Shown in pieces: positions 1 to 9,642 of a DNA stretch of 64,000 nt. This stretch comes from Paenibacillus sambharensis. Lineage in GTDB: Bacteria; Bacillota; Bacilli; Paenibacillales; Paenibacillaceae. Both the position numbers and the translations under genes were made by a program. How positions within the stretch are numbered: position 1 is the stretch's first letter; the number at the start of each line of letters is the position of its first letter. The notes under the pieces were generated by a model, which searched no databases, was not told the DNA's origin, and saw nothing but the letters and a program-made list of their open reading frames with translations. The stretch covers positions 62,001 to 126,000 of the forward strand of contig NZ_QKRB01000031.1 in the NCBI RefSeq assembly GCF_003233845.1. The letters run 5' to 3'.

Positions 1-825
1 TTCGAGAATAGTAAAGAGACCTTCGTGGTCCATCACCGGAAGGCGATGAGCCATCATATGGTGAGCAGCCACTTTCATCGAACATACGAAATCTATTATC
101 TGATGTCCGGCAAGCGTGAATTTTTCATTAAGGACCGGACCATCGTCATTGAAGAAGGCGACATGATCATCCTGTCTCCGAATATTCTGCACCGGACGAC
201 GAATACCGAGATACCTGAGCATGAACGCTTCATCGTGAACATCCACGAAAGCTATTTAGCCGCGCCGGATGGATCTCATACGGAAGCCCTGGAACCGCTG
301 TTCGGGAAGGAATATGTTTATCTGAAAGGCTCAGCAAGCGGAAAGGCCATCATGGATCCGGTCGTAAACAGCATTATCCGGGAGGTGCAGGAGAAGAAGC
401 CCGGCTTCGAGAGGTATGCGCAGGCCTTGACGCTGCAGCTGCTCATTGAGTGCTGCCGGCTGCTCTCCGAATCCGGTTACAGCGCGCCGGCACCGACCAG
501 CTGCAAGCATGAACGGATCTCGGAGGTCGTTCGTTTCATTAACAGTCACTATATGGAGGAGCTGTCGCTCGAGCGACTTGCTGAACGATTTTACATCAGC
601 CCCTACTACTTAAGCAGATTCTTCAAGGAAGCAACCGGCTTTACCTATGTGGAATATCTGAACAATGTCCGGATCAAGGAAGCGATGACGCTGCTCCTCA
701 GCTCCTCCATGAAAGCGAACTTGATTGCCAAGCGGGTCGGTTTTGGAAGCGTGACACATTTCGGAAGAGTGTTCAAGCAGATCACCGGATATCCCCCATC
801 CTTTTATCGGAAAGACGGCAGGTAA
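1..825 (+). CDS. AraC-family transcriptional regulator, 5' end outside window
   Basis: The frame is open from the first base of the window, so the true start lies upstream; the first internal start candidate is a GTG at 25. The N-terminal half is a cupin-like AraC_binding fold (His-rich stretch, then GD-M-L-P-type strands ending IHRTTN). The last about 100 residues are a double helix-turn-helix of AraC/XylS type, with the signatures YISPYYLSRFFKE and GFGSVTHFGRVFKQ and the C-terminal TGYPPSFYR. Cupin-AraC proteins bind a sugar or similar effector and activate neighbouring carbohydrate genes. The glycoside hydrolase genes that follow make a regulator of hemicellulose use likely, but the effector cannot be read from the sequence. 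Confidence 0.9.
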   Translation, partial: FENSKETFVVHHRKAMSHHMVSSHFHRTYEIYYLMSGKREFFIKDRTIVIEEGDMIILSPNILHRTTNTEIPEHERFIVNIHESYLAAPDGSHTEALEPLFGKEYVYLKGSASGKAIMDPVVNSIIREVQEKKPGFERYAQALTLQLLIECCRLLSESGYSAPAPTSCKHERISEVVRFINSHYMEELSLERLAERFYISPYYLSRFFKEATGFTYVEYLNNVRIKEAMTLLLSSSMKANLIAKRVGFGSVTHFGRVFKQITGYPPSFYRKDGR

Positions 826-894
826 TGGCGCTTCATCAGTGAAAATCGGCTCTCGCCAGCTGGCATGAACAACGCTTCAAATTGTCTTGAGAAC

Positions 895-936
895 AAAAAA
901 GGAGCTTCCCGATGAAACCTGCATGCGGGAAGCTCC
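895..936 (-). terminator. Intrinsic terminator of the GH5 gene
   Basis: An 11-base stem (901-911 with 926-936, GGAGCTTCCCG) is followed on the minus strand by six T (900-895). It lies 65 bases beyond the GH5 stop codon, between two convergent genes, and may also stop the AraC transcript. Confidence 0.85.
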
Positions 937-1001
937 TTATCATATTGCACGAATTGTTAATGAACATTGATGAAGGCTAACAAACCTGGATATGGCGTCA
1001 A

Positions 1002-2702
1002 TTAATTAACCTTGACCAGCTGCCACTGCTGATTCAGATCGCCCCGGTACTGATTCTGCTGCAGCTTCGCGCCGTCAGCTGTTGAGGCTCCGGCAACCTC
1101 GACCGCCTTGTTGCTGTTCACATTCAGGATACAATAATAACCGTTGCTCAGCTTGATGATGCGGAAGCGCTGTGCGCTATTGGAGAGATCCTGCATGAGC
1201 TGAATCGCTTCCCCGTTGTTTTTCGTGCCATTGCGGACGTCCATTACCTTCCCGTCACTCGAGCTCACGCTCTTCAGCCGGTATTGATTGTTGTACGTCC
1301 CCATGTCATCCACGGTCCACTGCTGGGCGGTCGCGTTGTTGCTCTGCCATTGCTGAAGCTGGAGATTGTTCGTATTCTGACCACCCGGAACGTCGATGGC
1401 TTTTCCCGAAGCGCGGTTAATGAACGTGTATGTCGCACCGTTCGTTATCCCGTTCCAGACACCGTTCCATGGCAGCATCTGTGCGCGCTCGTAATACCAT
1501 TCGAATATAAACCGTGCCATGCCGTCTCTGGCCGTATTACCGTCAAACATTAAGCCCGCTGTCGGGTCCGCGAACGAGCTTCTTGGGCCGGGCTGCAGCA
1601 GGAAGCCGTTCATATGGACAGCGATGCTCACATTGCCAGCCGCTGTGAAGATGGCTTTCGTATTTTTGCCGAACCCTGCATTTGTTCCGTCGAACAGCTT
1701 CCAGTAATCGGAGTCACCCTGCTGCCATTTGAACCAGGTTGTCTCTGTAATGTTAATCGGGTAGTGATCAGCGCAAGGCTTAATATTGGTATTCCACTGC
1801 TGCTGCAGCGTCGCGTAATTATCATTAGCGCCATAGCCGGGATACCAGTGAACCGAATATCCCACATTGTTCAGCGGATCGGATAGCGGATGCGTGGCGC
1901 AAAGCTGGTAATATTGGTCCCATCCCAGACCTGCTGCCCAGATCACATTGTCCGCCCCTTGGTTGCGGATTGTCGCAATCATGGAGTTTTGGAAGCTCCG
2001 AAGTGCATTCCAGTGTGCAACGAAGTTCGAATCGGACGGATGCCCTCCCCAGGTTCCGTTCGCGTACGCGAGTACCGGCTCGTTTACAAGCTCAAACATG
2101 ACATTGTCTGCGCTTTTTATGCCGGGCTGCGAAGCTAGATATCTCCAGATCTGATTGAATTTGTCCAGGTTCGCTTGAGTGGTCGCCTGATTGTTCTGCA
2201 GCGTAAAGTCAAGTCCTAATGTAACATACAGTCCCTTGGTCTTGGCATATTGGATATAAGGGATGATGACGTTCTGCGTAACGGCTTGCAAGCCGGCGAA
2301 ATTGTAGGTGCCTGCCGCTACATCGCCCATATCCTCCTTGTCGATAAACAGGCGGACCTGGTTCATGTACCAGCCATGCTCATTGCCGTATTTGGGAGAT
2401 GTGCTTGTAAACGTATCGGTGATGTCCTTCAAATAGGCGAGTCTAGCGGCATAACTGTTCCCTCCGTGCTGATTCAGATAATAATTGCTGCTCTGGTAGG
2501 TCCAGTAAGAACCTGTAGGCTGATGCCACCCGCTTAGAAGCACCGGCTGACCGCTGCTGTTGACAAGCTGGTTGCCGCTTACGTGAAGCTTGGTTGGGGT
2601 TATTCCCGACCAAGCGTTTGCCAACTTGCCGTCCGCTATAAGCGGGGGCAGCAGCAGCGCCATCAGCAACAGCAGCTTTCCAATCAGGCCCAATCTCTTC
2701 AT
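1002..2702 (-). CDS. Secreted GH5 glycoside hydrolase with C-terminal ricin-type lectin domain (CBM13-like)
   Basis: This is a probable extracellular endo-acting glycosidase. Numbering here is from a GTG three bases upstream of the chosen ATG. A signal peptide (positive start, Leu-rich core to about residue 25) precedes a GH5 domain, residues about 35-420, that opens with the typical LHVSGNQLVNSSGQPVLLSG strand. The acid/base is Glu209 in FELVNEP and the likely nucleophile is Glu321 in NITETTW. Residues about 425-567 form a ricin B-type beta-trefoil with QxW motifs (LQQWQ, AQQW, LNQQW). The ATG at 2702 and the GTG at 2705 both fit the AGGAG at 2713-2717. The GH5 subfamily, and so the substrate (glucan, mannan or arabinoxylan), is not settled. 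The GH43 gene lies 120 bases upstream on the same strand. Confidence 0.88.
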   Translation of the reverse strand: MKRLGLIGKLLLLMALLLPPLIADGKLANAWSGITPTKLHVSGNQLVNSSGQPVLLSGWHQPTGSYWTYQSSNYYLNQHGGNSYAARLAYLKDITDTFTSTSPKYGNEHGWYMNQVRLFIDKEDMGDVAAGTYNFAGLQAVTQNVIIPYIQYAKTKGLYVTLGLDFTLQNNQATTQANLDKFNQIWRYLASQPGIKSADNVMFELVNEPVLAYANGTWGGHPSDSNFVAHWNALRSFQNSMIATIRNQGADNVIWAAGLGWDQYYQLCATHPLSDPLNNVGYSVHWYPGYGANDNYATLQQQWNTNIKPCADHYPINITETTWFKWQQGDSDYWKLFDGTNAGFGKNTKAIFTAAGNVSIAVHMNGFLLQPGPRSSFADPTAGLMFDGNTARDGMARFIFEWYYERAQMLPWNGVWNGITNGATYTFINRASGKAIDVPGGQNTNNLQLQQWQSNNATAQQWTVDDMGTYNNQYRLKSVSSSDGKVMDVRNGTKNNGEAIQLMQDLSNSAQRFRIIKLSNGYYCILNVNSNKAVEVAGASTADGAKLQQNQYRGDLNQQWQLVKVN

Positions 2703-2760
2703 CACTTACCATCTCCTTTTATAAATTTTTTTTATGTGAAGTCATGGTCGTACGGTAATA

Positions 2761-2814
2761 ACCGCGACCGGTCCGCAGCTCCTGATCACAAGCTCCTGCT
2801 AAGTCGGTCGCGGT
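2761..2814 (-). repeat. Inverted repeat between the giant GH43 gene and the GH5 gene
   Basis: A perfect 10-base inverted repeat (ACCGCGACCG at 2761-2770, its complement at 2805-2814) lies in the 120-base gap between two co-directional genes. The loop is 34 bases and no T-run follows directly. It could be a weak terminator, an mRNA-stabilising hairpin or a processing site that separates expression of the two enzymes. Confidence 0.55.
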
Positions 2815-2825
2815 AACAAGTTTGT

Positions 2826-5800
2826 CTATTTCCTTGATTTTGCTTTCTTTAAGGACCAGTAGTCGATATCCATTAACCTCTCCTCCTTCGCCCCCTTGAA
2901 GGTAAAGAAGAGATGGCGAACGCCGCTTACTTGCTTCAATTCCGTACACGCAACCTTCCACTTCGATTTGCCTTTGGATGGAGCGATCTTGACTTTACCG
3001 ATCACTTGGCCGTTCGGGCTGTCCAGACGGATTTCCAGTGTGCCGCCGGCCGCTGCAGAGACACCTGCCTCGAATGTCTTGGCACCCGTATCGCCGAAAT
3101 CAACGTTAGCAACCGCAAACCAATCACCGTCATGAACATCCGTCACATAGAGATTCACTGGCTGGTCCGCATTCGCCGGCGCATTCGCGGCTGATGTCCG
3201 AATGCCCGCGTTCCATGCGAATGTCTCGGCTTCAACTCTCTTATATGGATTCAGATTCGCGATAGCGGGCACCCCTTTCATATCCGCTTGAATGTTTCGT
3301 ATATACCCGCTGTCGTAAATATCCACTTTGTTGATATGCGTGGAACGATAGCCTTTTCCGTCACCCAAAGCAGCTTTGCTGACAGTCTGGGCATGATACG
3401 CAATGTACCACTCACCCTGGAATTCAAAGATCGAATGATGGTTGTTGCCGCCTACACCGAAGAACGTGCTAGGATTTTTCAAGATCGGAGCCACATAAGT
3501 GAACGGTCCCATCGGGCTGTCCGACACCATGTACGCGATTTCCCCTGGCGGCGGTGTACCTTCCGGATGAACACCCGCAAAGTTTGAGCAATATGAATAA
3601 TAGTACTTGCCGTTAAACTTGTGGATGCCGGAATCCTCGAACATATAAGGCGCGTCGATTTCGACTGCCGAGCCTGCTGTTTCAATCATATTGTCCGCAA
3701 GCTCGATGACCCGGCTGGTTCGCGGATTGGAAATTTGCGCCGGTGTTGGACTACTGCCGCCCGGCAATCCTCCACCGAAGTACAGATAGCCTTTGCCGTC
3801 GTCATCCACCAGCACGGCCGGATCGAAGAGCCACACGACACCTCTAACGCCGGGAGTGGACCAGGAAACAAGAGGTTTGCCGATCGGATCGGTCCATGGA
3901 CCGACTGGACTGTCTGCGGTCAATACGCCGATACCGCTGCCGTTATTGGCGAAGTACAGGAAGAACTTGTCTTTGCCGTCGATCACCTTGTGGGCGGCAG
4001 CAGGCGCCCAGGAATTGCTCGCCCATTTGGCTGCGCCGTTTGGTCCAGCAACGGGTATCGCGCCATGGTCCGTCCAGTTCACCATATCGGCAGACGAGAT
4101 AACAGTAATGGTATTGATTTTACCGTACGTGTTGTTCACGATATTGCCGTTCGCGTCATATTCATATTCGTCGTTCGTCATATATATATACACTCTTCCG
4201 TCAAACACCATCGCGAATGGATCTGCACCGAACTTATGGCTGACTAGCGGGTTGTGATAACCCGGAACTTTAGCAAGTGCTGTTGTATTCAGCGTCTTCA
4301 AGCCGATATGGGCAGCTGCTTGGTGAACGTTATAGACGGCGCTGCCGCCTTCCGCCCGAATGTAGTCGGTTCGAATGACAACCGTACGATCGGTCGGCGC
4401 AAAATCTGCCACTCTCAGATGAATTGTAGCGAACAGATTAGACCCGTGATGGGTAAAGTTCGTTTCTTCGCCGGTAACCTGCAGCTGCAGCCTGTTTCCT
4501 TGCGTGCTGAAGGCTGCCGCTCCATCAATGTTCGCTTCATTAAATGTAACGCCGGTTACTTCCAGGGCATCTGGAATGTTGAACGATGCGAGGATGGAAC
4601 GGTAATCACCTGCCGGCAGCTCATCCATACGGAGGGGGACCTCAAGCTCGATGTTTGGTACGCCCGACACATCGGATACATGGCCAAGCTCTGCTTGCAG
4701 CTCCTTAACCCCTGCGCCTTCGCCGGTCAGCTTGTCACCGATCCGGTAATAATCGAAATCAACGTAGCCGCCCGTTACAGCCGTCGCGTAGTTGAATAAA
4801 GCGAACCGGTAGCCCATGAAATGAGGCAGCGTATAACGCATTTGCAGCGTATCGCCAATCTTCGTCCAGTTCGTGCCGTCCAGGCTGTAATAGAAATTCG
4901 CCTTGTCGGTCTGATTCCGGAAGTCCGCTTCCGCTTTCAGATAAACCCGTTCCTGTGTGAGCGGAACCGATGCTGCCTCGACGGCCGTGCCCGTGCTGCC
5001 ATTTACCATGACGATGCTCTTGGCATTGCCGGACATCTTGACGCCGACGTAGCCGTATTCCTTCTGCAGCAGGGCGAGTCCCGTATAATCACCGTTTTTC
5101 ATCTGCCCGACTTCGACCGCTACGCTTCCAGAACTTTCAGGTCCGAATGTCCGCTGCGTTAATGTATTCCTAGCATCGAGCAGATTTGTGCTCTTCTTGC
5201 CAGTTGTCAGGCGCAGGTAACCGGGACGTTCCGTGAGCGACCAATTGCGGTTGTCCGGGTTATGATTCCACTGCCAAGCCAAGGCCAGGCTTGATCCATT
5301 GTGATCGTATTCGCCCGGCTGGGGTTTATCCATTCCCCCGGCTGGCGTAACGTCAATGAAGGATACGTCATCAACGTAGAAATCCATCCGGTCCTTGACG
5401 GGATCCTGTGCCGAAGTCCAGGATGTCTCAATGAAGATCAGCGGGTTGTTCAGCGCAGCATCCGGGGGAATGGTGTACGTTCCTTCAATGGTCCCCCACT
5501 CGCCTTTGTTGATCGTTACCGATCCCATGACTTTGATGGTCTGCCAGTCGCCGTCCTGGTAGGCGATATTGAACACTCGGGAGGCGGGGAGCGTTTCATC
5601 GCCGTCGTACATGACTTTAGCGGAAAATTCATACACGCCTCCCGCCTTCACCTTGCCCGTCAGCATTTGCTGAGGTCCGGAGCCGGTTCCCTCCCGGCCG
5701 CTAACGAACAAGCTGCTGGTTCCGCTAAACTTCTGATCTGTCGTGACCGTGACAGTCGCGTTTTGGTGCCCTGACCAAGGCTCGAGACCGCTCTCAAAAC

Positions 5801-6932
5801 CGCTGTTCACGATAATGTCTTTGACCGGAACTGCGGCAGATGGCTGTACAGTCGGCGCTGCAGAGCTGTCTGCCGGCACTGGTGAATAGCTCACAGCCCT
5901 GCGGGAAATCCCTACGCTGGCTGCCGAGTTGTAAAACTCATCCGATGCCACCCAGTTGCTTTCCACCGCTTCTCCCCCGGCAGGAATAACCAACGACTGG
6001 GGCACCTTCCCGTCTACCCCGAATACCGGCCAGTTATCCTCCCATGTAACGGGTACCAGATACGGGATGCGGCCAACCGAGCCCCGGTCTCCGAACAGCA
6101 TCGCATACCAGCTGCCTTCCTGCGTGTCCACCAGTCCGCCTTGTGCAATGCCGGCATCCTTCAGCGCCACCTTCCCGGTATACGTCCCGTCAATGGTATC
6201 AGAGCGATGCACGATCTGCGTTCGCATACCGCCGCTTGGCCAAGTGATATTGAACACGTAATAATAGCCGTTTATTTTCTGAATATGAGTGCCTTCCGCC
6301 TTGAGGCCAATGTTCTCTCCCGCAACGCGGCTGGCGTCCGGTATAATGACTTTGTCCATACCACCCGGCTTGATAGCAGTGGCATCAGCAGTTAACTCAA
6401 TGATCCGGATGTCGCCTCCGCCGTAAACCATATATACGCGACCATCATCGTCAAACAGCAGCGACATGTCATGGTAGACGCCATCGAGCTCGGCATGTGT
6501 CCATGGCCCGCGCTCAATATCCGAGGTCTGGTAAATATAAGTTTTGCCCGTGTCGTAAGATGCGAAAGCGAGATAGAAGGTTCCGTTATGATAGCGGAGG
6601 CTGCTTGCCCATGAACCTTTGCTGTAGTTGCTCTTCCCGTTCCGCAGTGCTTGCTCGTCGTTATCTGCCAGGATGTCGTACACATAATTGACGATATTCC
6701 AGTGAACAAGATCATAGGATTTCATAATAGGGACACCAGGATTCATATGCATCGTTGTGCTGGACATATAGTACGCATCACCGACGCGGATGACATCAGG
6801 GTCGGGCACATCCGCCCAGATAATCGGGTTCTCGTATGTATGCGTATTCTGCTCAGCATGCAGCGCACCGTGTGATGTAAGGGTGAGCAGCATTGAAAAC
6901 GCTATCAAAAATGCGGTTGGTTTTTTAATCAC
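2826..6932 (-). CDS. Secreted modular enzyme with two GH43 catalytic domains
   Basis: 1,368 residues, GTG start with GAGAGGAG upstream. Order: signal peptide (about 1-26); a GH43 domain of beta-xylosidase/arabinofuranosidase type (about 32-340, opening NPIIWADVPDPDV with a probable catalytic Asp); a CBM4/9-like module (about 372-530, NSGFESGLEPW); a beta-xylosidase C-terminal-like concanavalin fold (about 545-745); a cohesin-like Ig module (about 755-880); a second GH43 of arabinoxylan-arabinofuranohydrolase type (about 888-1205, HKFGADPF, LFDPAV, MFEDSG); and a CBM6-like module to the end. Two different GH43 domains suggest debranching plus exo-hydrolysis of arabinoxylan in one chain. The second GH43-CBM6 half closely resembles the separate protein at 24785-26257. 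The domain functions are inferred from family resemblance. Confidence 0.9.
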   Translation of the reverse strand: MIKKPTAFLIAFSMLLTLTSHGALHAEQNTHTYENPIIWADVPDPDVIRVGDAYYMSSTTMHMNPGVPIMKSYDLVHWNIVNYVYDILADNDEQALRNGKSNYSKGSWASSLRYHNGTFYLAFASYDTGKTYIYQTSDIERGPWTHAELDGVYHDMSLLFDDDGRVYMVYGGGDIRIIELTADATAIKPGGMDKVIIPDASRVAGENIGLKAEGTHIQKINGYYYVFNITWPSGGMRTQIVHRSDTIDGTYTGKVALKDAGIAQGGLVDTQEGSWYAMLFGDRGSVGRIPYLVPVTWEDNWPVFGVDGKVPQSLVIPAGGEAVESNWVASDEFYNSAASVGISRRAVSYSPVPADSSAAPTVQPSAAVPVKDIIVNSGFESGLEPWSGHQNATVTVTTDQKFSGTSSLFVSGREGTGSGPQQMLTGKVKAGGVYEFSAKVMYDGDETLPASRVFNIAYQDGDWQTIKVMGSVTINKGEWGTIEGTYTIPPDAALNNPLIFIETSWTSAQDPVKDRMDFYVDDVSFIDVTPAGGMDKPQPGEYDHNGSSLALAWQWNHNPDNRNWSLTERPGYLRLTTGKKSTNLLDARNTLTQRTFGPESSGSVAVEVGQMKNGDYTGLALLQKEYGYVGVKMSGNAKSIVMVNGSTGTAVEAASVPLTQERVYLKAEADFRNQTDKANFYYSLDGTNWTKIGDTLQMRYTLPHFMGYRFALFNYATAVTGGYVDFDYYRIGDKLTGEGAGVKELQAELGHVSDVSGVPNIELEVPLRMDELPAGDYRSILASFNIPDALEVTGVTFNEANIDGAAAFSTQGNRLQLQVTGEETNFTHHGSNLFATIHLRVADFAPTDRTVVIRTDYIRAEGGSAVYNVHQAAAHIGLKTLNTTALAKVPGYHNPLVSHKFGADPFAMVFDGRVYIYMTNDEYEYDANGNIVNNTYGKINTITVISSADMVNWTDHGAIPVAGPNGAAKWASNSWAPAAAHKVIDGKDKFFLYFANNGSGIGVLTADSPVGPWTDPIGKPLVSWSTPGVRGVVWLFDPAVLVDDDGKGYLYFGGGLPGGSSPTPAQISNPRTSRVIELADNMIETAGSAVEIDAPYMFEDSGIHKFNGKYYYSYCSNFAGVHPEGTPPPGEIAYMVSDSPMGPFTYVAPILKNPSTFFGVGGNNHHSIFEFQGEWYIAYHAQTVSKAALGDGKGYRSTHINKVDIYDSGYIRNIQADMKGVPAIANLNPYKRVEAETFAWNAGIRTSAANAPANADQPVNLYVTDVHDGDWFAVANVDFGDTGAKTFEAGVSAAAGGTLEIRLDSPNGQVIGKVKIAPSKGKSKWKVACTELKQVSGVRHLFFTFKGAKEERLMDIDYWSLKKAKSRK

Positions 6933-7047
6933 GACTTATTTCTCCTCTCACTCAACAATTTAATAGTTCCAGGGGAGCTGCAGCGGGCAACTGCACACCA
7001 AAATTGTACCCCTGCCCAAAAAAGCAAACAACCTGCCAAGCGATGGA

Positions 7048-7078
7048 TTGTAGAGATTTGCAAAGCAAAGCCTATAAT
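7048..7078 (+). promoter_or_regulatory. Candidate promoter for the esterase/GH27 operon
   Basis: A perfect TATAAT (7073-7078) has a weak TTGTAG 19 bases upstream (7048-7053). It lies 69 bases before the esterase start in the divergent gap with the GH43 gene. The long spacer makes the call tentative. A separate TTGACA at 7079 has no well-spaced -10 box. Confidence 0.35.
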
Positions 7079-7146
7079 TTGACAGGTATTCATCCCATGT
7101 CATCCTGCTTAAAATAAGAGATTATACCTGAAGGAGGCGAATGCCG

Positions 7147-8361
7147 ATGACAGAGCTGAACGCCAGGTTCTTCGATACCGTTCCAATCACTAAGGCTTAC
7201 CGCGAGATGGTCGCCCGGTCACTGTTAAGCCGGGGCAGCAGCAAGAGACTGAAGACAGCTATCGAGAAAGCCAAGAGAGGCGAAAGTGTCACGTTAGCCT
7301 ATATTGGAGGATCTATTACCCATGGCGCCGGAGCCGACCCTCTCCCATCAGCCTGTTATGCCTACCGGTCATATGCAGACTTCAAAGCCTGCTTCGGCAG
7401 AAGCGGCGGCGATTCCATTCATCTCGTTAAAGCAGGCCTAGGCGGGACGCCCTCCGAGCTGGGCATGATCCGCTACGAGCGGGATGTGCTGAGGGACGGG
7501 ACTGTGCAGCCTGACATCGTCATTATCGAATTTGCGGTTAATGATGCGGACGACGAGACGGAAGGAGTCTGCTACGAAAGTCTTGTTCTGAAAGCGCTAT
7601 CTGCGCCGAACAAGCCAGCCGTTATCCTGCTGTTCAGCGTGTTCGAGAATGATTGGAATTTACAGGACCGCCTCTCCCCTGTCGGCAGCCATTACGGATT
7701 ACCGATGGTGAGCATCAAGGACGCGGTTACAGAACAATTTCGCAAGAGTCCTGCCGATGGAGGCTTGATTTCAAAAGAACAGTTTTTTGCTGATATCTAT
7801 CATCCGACAAATACAGGACATGCGATCATGGCCGACTGTCTGGGGTGGCTGTTTGAAGAAACGAATCGTTCCCCAGCGGATCAAGAAGATATCGCTCTCG
7901 ATCTGCCGCCGCTGATCGGTAATGATTTCACAGGCGTTCGATTACTCGATCGAGCCAGCAGCACCGACATAGCTGCAATTGCGGAAGGCAGCTTCATGAG
8001 CACGGATACCGAGCTGCAGCTTGCCGAAATGGACGACCACTCTTATGGTACGCCGCAGTTCCCCCACAACTGGATGCATACCGGTGATTCCGCCAGCCAG
8101 AGCTTCAAGATGACGATTCGCTGCCGGAGCCTTCTCCTCGTCTACAAAAATTCAGGCAGTGACATGTTCGGCAGTGCCGAGCTTTGGGTCAATGGAAAAC
8201 ATGTAGGGACGGCGAATTCTCATGCTGTACGCTGGACGCGCTGCCACGCTGTCATTCTGCATCGTTCGGAGCAATCGAATGAACACATGGTTGAGATCTT
8301 TATGGCGGCTGGTCACGAGAATAAAAGGTTTACGATACTGGGCTTTGGTTATGTCCTCTAG
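7147..8361 (+). CDS. SGNH/GDSL-type hydrolase, probable carbohydrate esterase
   Basis: About 404 residues. The start is the ATG at 7147, nine bases after AAGGAGG; the in-frame ATG at 7141 is too close to that site. The N-terminal 235 residues are an SGNH hydrolase: block I YIGGSITHGAG (Ser56), block III with VND (Asn132) and a terminal Asp216-x-x-His219 in ADIYHP. About 160 further residues form a beta-rich domain that probably assists carbohydrate binding. No signal peptide is seen, so it should act in the cytoplasm, perhaps removing acetyl groups from imported oligosaccharides. It lies 69 bases ahead of the GH27 gene and is probably co-transcribed. The substrate is inferred from context. 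Confidence 0.8.
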   Translation: MTELNARFFDTVPITKAYREMVARSLLSRGSSKRLKTAIEKAKRGESVTLAYIGGSITHGAGADPLPSACYAYRSYADFKACFGRSGGDSIHLVKAGLGGTPSELGMIRYERDVLRDGTVQPDIVIIEFAVNDADDETEGVCYESLVLKALSAPNKPAVILLFSVFENDWNLQDRLSPVGSHYGLPMVSIKDAVTEQFRKSPADGGLISKEQFFADIYHPTNTGHAIMADCLGWLFEETNRSPADQEDIALDLPPLIGNDFTGVRLLDRASSTDIAAIAEGSFMSTDTELQLAEMDDHSYGTPQFPHNWMHTGDSASQSFKMTIRCRSLLLVYKNSGSDMFGSAELWVNGKHVGTANSHAVRWTRCHAVILHRSEQSNEHMVEIFMAAGHENKRFTILGFGYVL

Positions 8362-8430
8362 ACGCGTCTAGCCGAATAAATAGAAAGTTAGAGATGACAA
8401 TTCATATCCGTGAAAGGAAGGAATCAAACC

Positions 8431-9597
8431 ATGCATAATAACAAGCCGCTGGGCCTGACGCCAGCTATGGGCTGGAATTCTTGGAACACCTTCACCTGGG
8501 ATATTAATGAGCAGCTGATTCGGGACGTGGCCGATCGATTCGTCTCTGAGGGGTATAAGGATGCGGGATATGAATATATCGTCATTGACGACTGCTGGAG
8601 CTTGAAGGAACGGGATGAGAACGGCAATCTGATTGCCGACTCCAGCAAATTCCCGAGCGGCATACGCGCGCTCGCCGATTATATCCATGCAAAGGGTCTC
8701 AAGTTCGGCATGTATTCATGTGTTGGCACCCATACCTGCGCAGGCTACCCAGGCAGCTTTGAGCACGAATTCCAGGATGCCCGTTTGTTCGCCGAGTGGG
8801 GCGTAGACTATTTGAAATACGACTACTGTTTCAAGCCTCGCCAAATTTCGGGAGAGCTGCTGTATAAGCGCATGAGCCTCGCTTTGAAGAACTGCGGCAG
8901 GGATATCCTGTTCTCCGCCTGCAACTGGGGGGAAGACAACGTGTATCAATGGATACGTGGATCTGGCGCCCATATGTACCGGTCCACCCATGATATTCAG
9001 GATCACTGGAATTCCATCAAAAGCCTGGCCCTGTCTCAGCTGGACAAGGAGTGCTACACCGGGGCCTTCTGCCATAACGATATGGACATGCTCGTTGTCG
9101 GGATGTACGGCGGCAGCAATAATGACTTTATCGGCGCGAAGTCAGGAGGCTGCACCGACAACGAATACAAGACCCACTTTTCGTTATGGAGCATCATGGG
9201 CTCACCACTCATGATCGGCTGCGACATACGCAGTGCGAATCAGCCGACAAAAGACATCCTGCTCAACCGGGATCTGATCGCAATCAATCAGGACACGGAA
9301 GGGCGCGGCGCATACCGGATCAAGCCGGAGCCGCAATGGTTCCATTCGGACGACGTCTTCATGCTGGTGAAGGTACTGACGGATGGCGATCTGGCTATCG
9401 GCTTCTTCAACCTGAGCGACCGGCAGAGAGAATTGTCGCTGCAATTCTGGGATATGGGGCTCCCTTACGCCTCAGGTTATTCACTATCGCTATACGACTG
9501 CTGGGAGCAGCAAGAGCTGGGCGTCTTCAAGGAAAGGTTCTGTCCGGTTGTCCCGGCTCATGATTGCGTGGTGGTAAGAGCCAAGCTGGTCAGCTAG
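8431..9597 (+). CDS. GH27 alpha-galactosidase-like enzyme
   Basis: 388 residues from the ATG at 8431, which follows AAGGAAGG; the upstream GTG at 8410 lies before that site. It opens with the hallmark LTPAMGWNSWNTF, then VIDDCW. The nucleophile is Asp131 in LKYDYC and the acid/base is Asp188 in THDIQDHW (numbering from this start). A beta-sandwich closes the protein. The family releases terminal alpha-galactose, and some members release beta-L-arabinopyranose, which would suit an arabinoxylan locus. There is no signal peptide, so action on imported oligosaccharides is likely. It is second in a probable two-gene operon with the SGNH esterase and converges on the GH10 gene with a 24-base gap. 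Confidence 0.9.
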   Translation: MHNNKPLGLTPAMGWNSWNTFTWDINEQLIRDVADRFVSEGYKDAGYEYIVIDDCWSLKERDENGNLIADSSKFPSGIRALADYIHAKGLKFGMYSCVGTHTCAGYPGSFEHEFQDARLFAEWGVDYLKYDYCFKPRQISGELLYKRMSLALKNCGRDILFSACNWGEDNVYQWIRGSGAHMYRSTHDIQDHWNSIKSLALSQLDKECYTGAFCHNDMDMLVVGMYGGSNNDFIGAKSGGCTDNEYKTHFSLWSIMGSPLMIGCDIRSANQPTKDILLNRDLIAINQDTEGRGAYRIKPEPQWFHSDDVFMLVKVLTDGDLAIGFFNLSDRQRELSLQFWDMGLPYASGYSLSLYDCWEQQELGVFKERFCPVVPAHDCVVVRAKLVS

Positions 9598-9608
9598 GCT
9601 CTTACAGG

Positions 9609-9642
9609 GAACCGGTCCGAGTTAGCCGGATTCGGCCGGTTC
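9609..9642. terminator. Hairpin between convergent GH27 and GH10 genes
   Basis: GAACCGGTCCGA (9609-9620) pairs with TCGGCCGGTTC (9632-9642) with one bulged base. It spans the gap and the last codons of the GH10 gene. No clear T-run follows on either strand, so termination activity is uncertain. Confidence 0.45.

Noticed and set aside
3621-4247. Plus-strand open frame opposite the giant GH43
   Set aside because: It is a shadow of the second GH43 domain and lacks its own signals.
7079-7115. TTGACA with downstream TAAAAT before the esterase gene
   Set aside because: The spacing of 25 bases is too long for a sigma-A promoter; the TATAAT at 7073 was preferred.
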